A stretch of DNA of 64,000 bases from the NCBI GenBank assembly GCA_900170005.1, contig LT827128.1, positions 3,884,173 to 3,948,172 of the forward strand, read 5' to 3'. The notes below the pieces were generated by a model. That model was not told the origin of the DNA, did no database searches, and was given only the letters and a program-made list of their open reading frames with translations. Positions 7,321 through 14,246 of this stretch are shown here, in pieces; within the stretch, counting starts at the first letter, position 1; every line of letters starts with the position of its first letter. Origin of the DNA: Gordonibacter massiliensis (ex Traore et al. 2017) (GTDB taxonomy: Bacteria; Actinomycetota; Coriobacteriia; Coriobacteriales; Eggerthellaceae). Position numbers and translations under genes: made by a program.

Positions 7321-9426
7321 TTACGCCCGCCCGCGCCCCAGCTTCCCGGCGACCTTGCCGGCGATGGAGCTCACGAACGCGGCCTCGGGTACGTGCAGCT
7401 TCATGGCCAGGCCGAACGTCGCGACGAGCGACACCACGCCACCGGCCGCCACGTAGGCCAGCGCCTGCGGGATGGAGCCCGACAGGGGCGCCACGAACGT
7501 GGTCAGGGCGTACAGCACGCCGCCGCCCAACGCCGCGCCCAACCCGCCCAGCAGAAGCGCCACGACGAACGCCTTCGCCGTCGAGCGCAGCCCGAACGGT
7601 CCCAAGCGGCGGCGCAGGTACGCGAACAGGCACGCGTCGGCCACCACGTAGAACAGCACCTCGCCTGCGGCGATGATCTCGATGGGGAAGCTCTCCGCGT
7701 GCGAGGCGCCGAACATCGTGAGCGCGATCTGCGCCGCGCCGGCCACGAAGTTGAACGCCGCGAACACGCCCATCTTCCGCAGGCTCGAGAATATCTTCTG
7801 CAGGTACGTGTTCACGCCGTACACCGGCAGCGCGAACGCGAGCACGCTCATGTACGAGGCGATGGACGCCACGTTCTCCGCGGTGAACGCGCCGGCGCGG
7901 AACACGGTGATGAGCGGCAGCGAGAACACCATGAGGTACAGCGCGAAGGGGATCATGAAGAACAGGATCTGGTTCGTGCCGCTCACGATGCCGCGCTTCA
8001 CGCCCTCGGCGTTGCCTTCGGCCTGCATGTCGGCCAGCTCGGTGAACATGGCCGTGGTGATGGGCACGGCCAAAAACGAGTAGGGCAGCGTGAACCACTG
8101 GCGCGCGTACAGCAGGATGGACGGTCCGTTGTCGGCGAAGCTGTACGCCGCCGCGTTCTGCACCGACACTACCACGAACGAGCACACCATGACGAACAGG
8201 GCCGGCACGCCCAGCGAGAGCGTCTCGCGCAGCGCCGGGTCGCGGAAGTTGATGCGCGGCCGCAGCCGGATGCCGTTGCGCTTGAGCGCGGGCAGTTGGA
8301 TGGCCAGCGCCACGAACACGCCCAGCGGGTTTCCGATGGCTATGACGTAGAGCGCCGCATCGGGGTTCTGTGGCGCCATGAACGCGTACAGCAGAAACGA
8401 CGCGATGACCACGACGCTCTGCGCTGCGGGCGCGATGGACGACCACAGGTAGTCGCGGTTCGCGTTGAGCAAGCCCGATATGATGGCGGTGGCGCCCGAG
8501 AACACGATTTGGATGGCGAAGAACTGGAAGAAGAACACCGATTGCGCCATCTCGCGCTGATCGGAGTAGAAACTCTGCGTGTAGATGAAGAACGCCGGGA
8601 ACGCGATGCAGAGCGCGGCCACCACGCCCAGCAGCACCACGACGATGGTGAGCAGGCTGGAGGCGTACTCGTTGCCCGCCCGCTGGCCTAGCTTCTTCTT
8701 CACCGACAGGTACACCGGCAGAAACGCCGTCACCAGGATGCCGCCTATCACCAGCTCGTAGAGCTGGGAGGGCAGGTTGTTGGCCACCTGGTAGGAGCTG
8801 GAGAGCAGCGTGGAGCCCAGCGCGAAGGCCATCGTCCACGTGCGCACGAAGCCCAGCACGCGCGACACCATGGTGCACACGCTGATGAGCGCGGCGGACG
8901 AGCCCACGGCGGCGGCATCGCCCTGCTCGGCGTCGTCCGTGCGCGCGAGCGCCGTCTTGTCCACGCCGGCGTGCTTGCTGACGATGGGAAGCTCGGAGGT
9001 CGAGCCGGGGAAGGCCGCCCGCTCGGCGCGACGACTCGCCACGGCCGCAGCTTGTGCCGCGGTGCGCGGGTCGGGCGTCTGCGGCTCGAAGGGGTCGCGC
9101 GGGGGAGTGGTGCGGTCGACGCCGGCGTGGCTTCCGCCTATGCGGATCTCGGAAGTCTCGCCCGGAGCGGCGGCGCGCAGGCGGGCCTTCGCGCTGGCGG
9201 GGTCGAGCCGTGGTTCCGGACGCGGCACCACCTGCTGAGCCACGGCGGCCGCGATGACCGTGCGGTCCAAGCCCGCGTGCCGCCCGCCCACGCGGATCTC
9301 CGACGTGGAGCCGGGATCGGCCGCGCGCGCATGCGAAGGCGCGAGGCGCTTCTCGGAAGAGGGCGTGTGGGCTGGTGTCGGCTCGGCAACGCGCGTATGT
9401 TGAGCTCGTGCGAGCTTGTCGGACAT
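7321..9426 (-). CDS. murJ: Lipid II flippase MurJ (MviN) with long repeat-bearing cytoplasmic N-terminus
   Basis: Encodes 701 residues; the start chosen follows GGAAAG and avoids running into the divergent NAD kinase gene. From residue ~175 on it is a MATE/MviN-type polytopic protein with about 14 membrane helices (AALISVCTMVSRVLGFVRT, then LPSQLYELVIGGILVTAFLPVYL, typical MurJ motifs). It flips lipid II across the membrane for peptidoglycan synthesis. The first ~175 residues are an extension absent from E. coli MurJ and carry three copies of a PG-x-TSE-x6-HAG-x-D-x-T motif, at residues 38-56, 88-106 and 140-158, spaced 50 and 52 residues. In mycobacteria MviN is controlled through phosphorylation and an FHA protein; Thr-rich repeats here might serve similarly, which is inference. 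It is far from the main mur cluster but on the same chromosome segment. Confidence 0.9.
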   Translation of the reverse strand: MSDKLARAQHTRVAEPTPAHTPSSEKRLAPSHARAADPGSTSEIRVGGRHAGLDRTVIAAAVAQQVVPRPEPRLDPASAKARLRAAAPGETSEIRIGGSHAGVDRTTPPRDPFEPQTPDPRTAAQAAAVASRRAERAAFPGSTSELPIVSKHAGVDKTALARTDDAEQGDAAAVGSSAALISVCTMVSRVLGFVRTWTMAFALGSTLLSSSYQVANNLPSQLYELVIGGILVTAFLPVYLSVKKKLGQRAGNEYASSLLTIVVVLLGVVAALCIAFPAFFIYTQSFYSDQREMAQSVFFFQFFAIQIVFSGATAIISGLLNANRDYLWSSIAPAAQSVVVIASFLLYAFMAPQNPDAALYVIAIGNPLGVFVALAIQLPALKRNGIRLRPRINFRDPALRETLSLGVPALFVMVCSFVVVSVQNAAAYSFADNGPSILLYARQWFTLPYSFLAVPITTAMFTELADMQAEGNAEGVKRGIVSGTNQILFFMIPFALYLMVFSLPLITVFRAGAFTAENVASIASYMSVLAFALPVYGVNTYLQKIFSSLRKMGVFAAFNFVAGAAQIALTMFGASHAESFPIEIIAAGEVLFYVVADACLFAYLRRRLGPFGLRSTAKAFVVALLLGGLGAALGGGVLYALTTFVAPLSGSIPQALAYVAAGGVVSLVATFGLAMKLHVPEAAFVSSIAGKVAGKLGRGRA

Positions 9427-9452
9427 GGACGGACGCTTTCCGGTGCATCGGA

Positions 9453-9458
9453 TATAAT
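9453..9458 (+). promoter_or_regulatory. -10 element (TATAAT) for the NAD kinase gene
   Basis: A consensus TATAAT lies 35 bp upstream of the chosen NAD kinase ATG and overlaps an alternative upstream ATG (9457), which argues for the later start. No clear -35 is present. Confidence 0.4.
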
Positions 9459-9492
9459 GGCCCATCATAGCAAACCGGGAAAGAAGACCTTC

Positions 9493-10497
9493 ATGCACAT
9501 CCTCATCGTACGCAATAATTCCAACTCGAAGGCCGTGGACGCGTCGCTGCTGCTGGCCACGTACCTGGCCACGCAGGGTGCGGACTACACGCTGGTCAAC
9601 TCGTCCGACCTGTCGTGCCAGGGCAGCCATGAGGAGCTGAACGCGGCGCTGGCCTCCGGGGTGGAGATGGCCGTGGTGCTGGGCGGCGACGGCACCATCC
9701 TGCGCACCGCGCAGCAGATAGGCACGTCGGGCGTGCCCATCTTGGGGATGAACTTCGGCCGCTTGGGCTTTCTGGCGAACACGAGCGAGGAGGGCGTCGT
9801 GTCGGCGGTGGCCGCGGCCCTCGCCGGCGACGTGGTGGCCGAGCAGCGCACGAACCTGCAGATCGACGTAGTATGCGAAGGCGAACCCGACCCCTGGGGC
9901 GACGATGGCGACTGTCATCCTGAGCGCGGTGCAGACCCCTCCTGTCATCCCGCGCATGGCGACCCTCTCTGTCATCCTGCGCGCAGCGCGCAGCGCGGAG
10001 TCGAAGGATCCCCCGCGGCGCCAGCCGACCCCGCCCCGGCCACCCCGCTCCGCACGTTCTTCGCCCTCAACGAGCTGGCCGTCACCCGCGGAGCTCACGG
10101 GCGCATCATCGACTTCGGCTTGGGCGTGTCAGGCGCGCACATCGCCGACATGCGCGGCGACGGCCTGGTGGTGGCCACGGCCACAGGCTCGACGGCCTAC
10201 GCGCTCTCGGCCGGCGGACCGCTCGTGTCGCCGGGCTTCACGGGGCTCGTGGTGGTGCCGCTCGCGCCGCATACGCTGCACTCGCGCGCCATCGTCACGG
10301 CGTCCAACGACGTGGTGGAGATGGATCTGTCCCGCAACGCCGAGACGCGCGAGGCCACGCTGTTCGTCGACGGCGAGCTCCTGGTTTTCGACCGCACCGT
10401 GCGACGCGTCTACATCCGTCGGGGAGACGCCCCCACGGTGCTGCTGCGCTACCAGCGAGAAGGCTTCTACGAGCATGCCGCGCGCGTGTTCTTCTAA
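9493..10497 (+). CDS. nadK: NAD kinase with in-frame repeat-element insertion
   Basis: Encodes 334 residues and phosphorylates NAD to NADP in the cytoplasm. The NAD-kinase motif GGDG (residues 64-67, within VVLGGDGTILR) and NFGRLGFLA are present, followed by the second conserved block GDGLVVATATGSTAYALSAGGPLVSP. The start follows GGGAAAGAAG. Residues ~140-178 do not belong to the family: they are translated from a palindromic repeat (9912-10026) and read CHPERGADPSCHPAHGDP... and so on, between the N-terminal domain and the ALNELAVTRG strand that begins the C-terminal domain. The frame is preserved through it, so the enzyme is probably active with a surface loop added. Divergent to murJ. Confidence 0.9.
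   Translation: MHILIVRNNSNSKAVDASLLLATYLATQGADYTLVNSSDLSCQGSHEELNAALASGVEMAVVLGGDGTILRTAQQIGTSGVPILGMNFGRLGFLANTSEEGVVSAVAAALAGDVVAEQRTNLQIDVVCEGEPDPWGDDGDCHPERGADPSCHPAHGDPLCHPARSAQRGVEGSPAAPADPAPATPLRTFFALNELAVTRGAHGRIIDFGLGVSGAHIADMRGDGLVVATATGSTAYALSAGGPLVSPGFTGLVVVPLAPHTLHSRAIVTASNDVVEMDLSRNAETREATLFVDGELLVFDRTVRRVYIRRGDAPTVLLRYQREGFYEHAARVFF
9912..10026 (+). repeat. Palindromic TGTCATCC repeat element inside nadK
   Basis: Three TGTCATCC starts (9913, 9943, 9970) are followed by the shared body GCGCAGCGCGGAGTCGAAGG and ATCC, then CGCGGCGCCAGCC. The same body and trailing bases recur at 50878-50966 inside an ABC ATPase gene, and a related version lies in the intergenic element at 13496-13681. 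All are in the same orientation relative to the body. Confidence 0.75.
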
Positions 10498-10589
10498 AGT
10501 GCATAAAATCGCTAAAATACGCGCGTTTTACTGGGAATTGGTTACCGCATATATGTCAAAAATAGAATAATCTGTAGAGCTGATTTCGG

Positions 10590-10619
10590 TTGACTTACCC
10601 CACCCCCATGGCGTATCTT
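10590..10619 (+). promoter_or_regulatory. Promoter of the secreted-protein cluster
   Basis: TTGACT (10590-10595), 18 bp, TATCTT (10614-10619), lying in an unusually AT-rich 180-bp gap. The start codon at 10678 is 59 bp further on and has AGGAG at 10663-10667. Confidence 0.55.
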
Positions 10620-10677
10620 AGCTTACTAAGTTCTCCCGTTTCGGCTGGTGAGCTTAGAAGTCTAGGAGTTATTACGT

Positions 10678-11418
10678 ATGAGCGAGCAAGACAGTCAGAG
10701 CATGCAGAGCCTTCCAGTAGACGACACCGAACCGAATGTTTCTTCGCATCAAGCGGACGGCGAAAACGCCGTCGATGATGCCACGCGGAACCAGGGTTCG
10801 AGTGCTTCTTCTGATTCGGCATCTGTCGAACAGACCTCCGCAACCGGAGCTTCTGATACTCATTCAACCAATGCGAATACCGCAGCCGAGGTAGCCAAGA
10901 AAACCGGCAAGATACTCGGCATGTCCAAGCACGCCTTCGCCGCCCTCGTGGCCGTGGTGGCCGTGGCCGGAGCCGTGGTTGCCGGCGTCGTTTTGACGCA
11001 GCAGCCCGCCGTGGAGGACTGGTTCGACTCGAACGCCGCGCAAGGCCAATTCGAGGGCAAGTCGAAAGAAGAGATACAAGCCGCGCTGAACGAAGAAGTG
11101 GCGAAGGGCGTGATGAACATCTCCATCGCCGCCGTCATCGTGTTCCCCGACGGCGCGTCCGAGGGCGAGGCCCGCATCGAGAACATCGCCGCGAACCCGA
11201 TGGATCAGAAGGTGACCATCACGCTGAAGGACGGCGACGAGACGGTGTACGAGTCCGGCGCCATCGCACCCGATCAGCACATTCAGAACATCAAGCTGTC
11301 GAAGGACCTCGCCCCTGGCGACTACGCCGCCGTGGCGACCTTCACCGGCTACGATAGGGAAACCCACAAGCAGACCGGCCAGGCGGCCGCAGAAATCACG
11401 TTGCGTATCGAAGGCTAA
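10678..11418 (+). CDS. Membrane-anchored extracytoplasmic protein, unknown function
   Basis: Encodes 246 residues. Residues 1-75 are Ser/Thr/Asp/Glu/Gln-rich and disordered, one membrane helix spans ~81-104 (HAFAALVAVVAVAGAVVAGVVL), and the rest (from ~125) looks like a β-sandwich with IENIAANPMDQKVTITLKDGD and the ending AAEITLRIEG. The topology suggests a cytoplasmic Ser/Thr-rich tail and an outside domain. It has its own promoter and is followed by two genes for exported proteins, suggesting a common surface structure. I do not recognise a named family. Confidence 0.7.
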   Translation: MSEQDSQSMQSLPVDDTEPNVSSHQADGENAVDDATRNQGSSASSDSASVEQTSATGASDTHSTNANTAAEVAKKTGKILGMSKHAFAALVAVVAVAGAVVAGVVLTQQPAVEDWFDSNAAQGQFEGKSKEEIQAALNEEVAKGVMNISIAAVIVFPDGASEGEARIENIAANPMDQKVTITLKDGDETVYESGAIAPDQHIQNIKLSKDLAPGDYAAVATFTGYDRETHKQTGQAAAEITLRIEG

Positions 11419-11487
11419 GGGGCCTTCGACGAGAGATACGAGAGCATGTCAGACAACGTAATGGCACATCATGAAAGGAAAAGGATC

Positions 11488-12060
11488 ATGGAGAAGACGA
11501 GTCGGTTCAATTACATCAAAAAGGGGATCGTAGGCGTGTGCGCAGCAACGATGCTGACGGGATTGTGTGCAGGGACGGCGTTTGCGGATGACGCCACGAA
11601 AGCGGATGATAGCGGAACCATGACCAGCGCGATCGCTGTCGATACGCAGAAAATTGGCCAGATTAGCGTGACCGTTCCGACGGCTCCAATGAAGGCTATC
11701 GCAACGGTAGACGGCGAGATGGTGTTCGGAGAGTACGTCTTTACAAATAACTCCCCCCTGTCAGTGCAGGTGACGAAGATGGTTTTTACCAAGGAGGATA
11801 GCATCAATCTGGTGAAGGAAGCTGGCAACACTTCCAACGAGATGCTGATCTCGGCGACTTTTGCAGAAGGCGCCGCTGCTGTGAATCTCGCCGATTGCAC
11901 GGAGGAAAACAATACAACTTCTCTGCCCGGGGTGTCGGCTATTAACAAGGGCGCCGAGGGGAAGATTTCTCTTACAGGGCAACTTTCCAATGTAACAAAA
12001 GATATCATCAACGAGGACCTCTCTATTGGAACCGTTGTTTGGACTCTTGCGGCCGTGTAG
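11488..12060 (+). CDS. Secreted protein, small β-rich domain, unknown function
   Basis: Encodes 190 residues from the ATG after AAGGAAAAGG; an in-frame upstream start at 11446 lacks a good ribosome site. A signal peptide (positively charged NYIKKG, hydrophobic core, cut near AFA-DD) is followed by a single domain beginning ISVTVPTAP and ending GTVVWTLAAV. The same layout (I-x-V/I-x-I/V-P at the start, a conserved Asn-Ser-Pro/Glu turn, G-x-hydrophobic-W-x-hydrophobic-x-A-A at the end) is seen in the last ~130 residues of the next gene. The local base composition is lower in GC than the rest of the window. Possibly a pilin-like or WxL-like surface subunit, but that is only a guess. Confidence 0.7.
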   Translation: MEKTSRFNYIKKGIVGVCAATMLTGLCAGTAFADDATKADDSGTMTSAIAVDTQKIGQISVTVPTAPMKAIATVDGEMVFGEYVFTNNSPLSVQVTKMVFTKEDSINLVKEAGNTSNEMLISATFAEGAAAVNLADCTEENNTTSLPGVSAINKGAEGKISLTGQLSNVTKDIINEDLSIGTVVWTLAAV

Positions 12061-12115
12061 GCTTTTTGTCAATAGTTGAAAGAAGTAGAGTCGCATTCAA
12101 GGGGCGGCATGACCT

Positions 12116-13474
12116 GTGAAGCACCAAGAAAAAAAGCATGATGTATTGACGAAGGCCGCACCCATAAAGGGTGTGGCCTTCGTGCTCTCTTCGATGCTGG
12201 CTTTTGGGGCTTTGTGGCCAATGTCGTTTTCTTTCGCAGATGCCGAAACCGATGCTCCAGCGGCTAAGTCTACTGCTGGAGCTCCTGACAACGTGGCTGC
12301 CGAACCACTTACGGCGAGCCCGGTCCCTTTTGAGCCGGTCGTTCCTGCGGTTTCCGTTCCCGACTATGAGAACGCGTGGTCCATCGGCAAGAATGATGCT
12401 GCGATGGTGGTCGCGGAGCTCTGGGACGACGGCACGTTCGTCGTGGACGGCGCCGGCGACACGCAGGCGTTCGAGCGCGTCGAGGACGTTCCCTGGCTCG
12501 CCGCGGGCGTAGCCGACGACATCAAGCGCGTTGTGTTCGCCGACGCGGTGGAAGCCGCGAGCTTGGCTCATTGGTTCGAGGGCTGCACGAACCTCGAAGA
12601 GGTTGCGAACGTGCCTGTCGGGGCCAAGGACCTCACGCGCCTGTTCTTCGACTGCCCGAAGCTCATGGAGCTGCCGGACGATTTCGCCATTGCGGACGAT
12701 ACCAAGGTCGATGAGCTGTTCGGCTTCAAGGAGGCTCCTGCCGAGCCGATCGAAACCGTCTATCGCGGAACCGACGAGAACGTGCTCGCCTACAATTGGG
12801 ATGCCGACGCCCGTATCCTCGTGAACCCCGATGCTCCGGCGTCCGATCCTGAGGACGACCCCGCTGCGGTCGACCCCGATGCCGATGCGATCGAACCCGA
12901 CCCTGCAGACGATGAGCAAATTCCCGCCAGCGACGAAGCCGAGGACGTTACGGGCAGTCTCGATGGCGATGATTCCACGCTTGGAGTCGATCCCGGTGCC
13001 GAGTCCGCCAAAGACGCTTCCGTCGAGCCCGACGATGCAGCGAATTCGGTCAACGAGGAGGGCGACGCGCAGGTCAACATCACCATTCCTTCGTCGGTGT
13101 CCATGATGCTGGGGCAGGACGACCCCAACAGCGCTACCATCCCCGTCATGGTGGCCAACCGCTCCGAGCGCGCCGTGGCCGTAACCGGCGCACGGCTCAA
13201 GCGCGCCGACATGGACTTGCCGGGAGGCTCGTGGTCGCTCACCACCGAGGGCGGCGCCACCACGTTCGTGAGCGACGCCCGTTTCACGCCGCTGGGCTTG
13301 GAGGTGGCGTTCGACCGTCCAGTCATCTTGGCCGCCGGCGACACGGGCACCCAGCTCACCTGGCACGGCACCTTCACCGACTACGGCATGAAGACCCTGC
13401 TGAACGCCGTCCTCGCCGCCGGCGACGCCGGCTTCACCTACGGCTCCATGATCTGGATAGTGTCCGCAGCTTAA
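12116..13474 (+). CDS. Secreted protein with BspA-like segment, acidic linker and shared C-terminal domain
   Basis: Encodes 452 residues from a GTG start preceded by AAGGGG; the gap to the previous gene is 55 bp. Order: signal peptide (to about SFADAE), a folded region with WSIGKNDAAMVVAELWDDGTFVVDG and WFEGCTNLEEV, both reminiscent of BspA/Mycoplasma-type surface repeats (DUF285), a ~100-residue Asp/Glu/Ala/Pro-rich linker (residues ~235-315), and a C-terminal domain (VNITIPSSVS to GSMIWIVSAA) that resembles the whole mature part of the preceding protein. No sorting signal or membrane anchor is visible, so it is secreted or held by partners. The 5' third is less GC-rich than the remainder. 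Confidence 0.7.
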   Translation: MKHQEKKHDVLTKAAPIKGVAFVLSSMLAFGALWPMSFSFADAETDAPAAKSTAGAPDNVAAEPLTASPVPFEPVVPAVSVPDYENAWSIGKNDAAMVVAELWDDGTFVVDGAGDTQAFERVEDVPWLAAGVADDIKRVVFADAVEAASLAHWFEGCTNLEEVANVPVGAKDLTRLFFDCPKLMELPDDFAIADDTKVDELFGFKEAPAEPIETVYRGTDENVLAYNWDADARILVNPDAPASDPEDDPAAVDPDADAIEPDPADDEQIPASDEAEDVTGSLDGDDSTLGVDPGAESAKDASVEPDDAANSVNEEGDAQVNITIPSSVSMMLGQDDPNSATIPVMVANRSERAVAVTGARLKRADMDLPGGSWSLTTEGGATTFVSDARFTPLGLEVAFDRPVILAAGDTGTQLTWHGTFTDYGMKTLLNAVLAAGDAGFTYGSMIWIVSAA

Positions 13475-13495
13475 CCCCGCAAAAAGTCCCCTTGC

Positions 13496-13681
13496 TGTCA
13501 TCCTGAGCGGAGCGCCGCAGGCGCGGAGTCGAAGGATCTTCGGCCAAGGGAGTCTTCCGTTCTCGAAGATCCTTCGACTCCGGTCTTCGGCTGAGTTTTG
13601 CCCCAAGAGCCCCCATGCGCTTGTCGCTTCGCGGCGCAAGCATTCGACAGTCCACTGGACTGTCGAATGCTCAGGATGACA
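13496..13681. repeat. 186-bp composite palindromic element with 12-bp terminal inverted repeats
   Basis: The ends TGTCATCCTGAG (13496-13507) and CTCAGGATGACA (13670-13681) are exact inverted copies. Inside are the GCGGAGTCGAAGGATCTTCG body, an inverted copy of it (GAAGATCCTTCGACTCC around 13566-13582), and a 15-bp perfect inverted repeat centred on ACAGTCCAcTGGACTGT (13640-13670). Located directly after a stop codon, it may also act as a transcription terminator. Confidence 0.7.
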
Positions 13682-13735
13682 ACAGGGGGGCCGACAAAGG
13701 GGTCGACGGCGATGCAAACAGCGAGTTCATGCCTC

Positions 13736-13866
13736 TTGCTTTTCGCAACGTGCGCTCGCTATAATACGAATCACCGGCGGTGCCCAGGACGGCGAGTTAT
13801 AGGCGCTCTACCATCCAGCTCGGGCGGCGCAGGTATTCGGGAGGCCGGGATTATTTCCCGGCCTTT
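13736..13866 (+). ncRNA. Candidate small RNA (promoter plus terminator, no ORF), possible antitoxin RNA
   Basis: A promoter TTGCTT (13736-13741), 18 bp, TATAAT (13760-13765) predicts a start near 13772. A hairpin AGGCCGGGA/TCCCGGCCT (13842-13850 and 13856-13864) followed by TT and a T-rich stretch ends the unit, giving an RNA of ~95 nt. There is no ribosome site or ORF of note. The RNA converges on the 43-codon minus-strand ORF whose stop is at 13868-13870, so the 3' part of that messenger would be antisense to it. This is the layout of TxpA/RatA-type type I systems. Expression is not shown by sequence alone. Confidence 0.5.
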
Positions 13867-13867
13867 G

Positions 13868-13999
13868 CTATTTCAGCTTCTCCTTGGACCCCTCCCTGCT
13901 TCGTCCGCGTATCTTATGTTCCGTCCACAGATCGCGGAGAAAGCTCGCTATCGTGGCCACCGCTGCGTAGGCGTAAAGGATTTCAAGAACTACGTTCAT
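13868..13999 (-). CDS. Small hydrophobic peptide, candidate type I toxin
   Basis: A 43-residue ORF with a good ribosome site (AAGGAG at 14008-14013, 8 nt before the ATG at 13999; an ATG two codons earlier is too close). Residues ~2-23 form one membrane helix (NVVLEILYAYAAVATIASFL), followed by a Trp and a strongly charged tail (TEHKIRGRSREGSKEKLK). One helix plus a basic tail is the usual form of TxpA/Fst/BsrG-type toxins. A probable antisense RNA converges on its 3' end. A minus-strand promoter is proposed at 14056-14084. No family match is claimed. Confidence 0.5.
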   Translation of the reverse strand: MNVVLEILYAYAAVATIASFLRDLWTEHKIRGRSREGSKEKLK

Positions 14000-14048
14000 A
14001 GGCATCGCTCCTTCGAAAGAAGCGCCACCCGAGTGCGGACACCGCCGG

Positions 14049-14084
14049 CACTGGTATTCTACGCCGAATACCAGTGCTTGAGAA
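14049..14084 (-). promoter_or_regulatory. Promoter of the small hydrophobic peptide, overlapped by an 11-bp inverted repeat
   Basis: On the minus strand TTCTCA (14079-14084), 17 bp, TAGAAT (14056-14061) forms a plausible promoter. The perfect inverted repeat CACTGGTATTC (14049-14059)/GAATACCAGTG (14066-14076) covers the -10 and the spacer, as a repressor site would. Confidence 0.4.
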
Positions 14085-14117
14085 GATATTATTTTCCCAG
14101 ATCACATGCATAAAACT

Positions 14118-14166
14118 GCAAGAACTGTGCAAGGTTCCAGCAAGATCCGTGCAAGCTTTCTGCAAG
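14118..14166. repeat. Five GCAAG repeats at exact 11-bp spacing
   Basis: GCAAG occurs at 14118, 14129, 14140, 14151 and 14162, four of them preceded by T; the 6 bases between copies vary. The 11-bp step is close to one DNA turn and is not a multiple of three, so it is a DNA-level pattern such as a phased protein-binding array. It lies between the DUF1846 terminator and the peptide promoter. Confidence 0.7.
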
Positions 14167-14199
14167 GTTCAACCGGCTTCCGCACAACGGTTTCCGCAT

Positions 14200-14229
14200 C
14201 AAAAAAGGCCCCTCGTTGAGGGGCCTTTC
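14200..14229 (-). terminator. Rho-independent terminator of the DUF1846 gene
   Basis: AAGGCCCCTC/GAGGGGCCTT stem with a 4-nt loop; read on the minus strand it is followed by six U residues, 18 bp after the DUF1846 stop codon. Confidence 0.85.
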
Positions 14230-14246
14230 CGTACATGTCGCGCGCC

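Noticed and set aside
9427..10098. Extension of the murJ reading frame by 224 codons on the minus strand
   Set aside because: It runs antisense through nadK and its repeat, has no family similarity and no ribosome site; the start at 9426 has one.
13768..13835. tRNA gene on the minus strand within the small-RNA region
   Set aside because: A D-arm-like AGCTGGATGGTAGAGCG is visible on that strand, but no anticodon stem or T arm pairs, so at best it is a decayed or chance match.
14118..14166. CRISPR array
   Set aside because: Repeat units are only 5-6 bp with 6-bp gaps; there are no spacers or cas genes.
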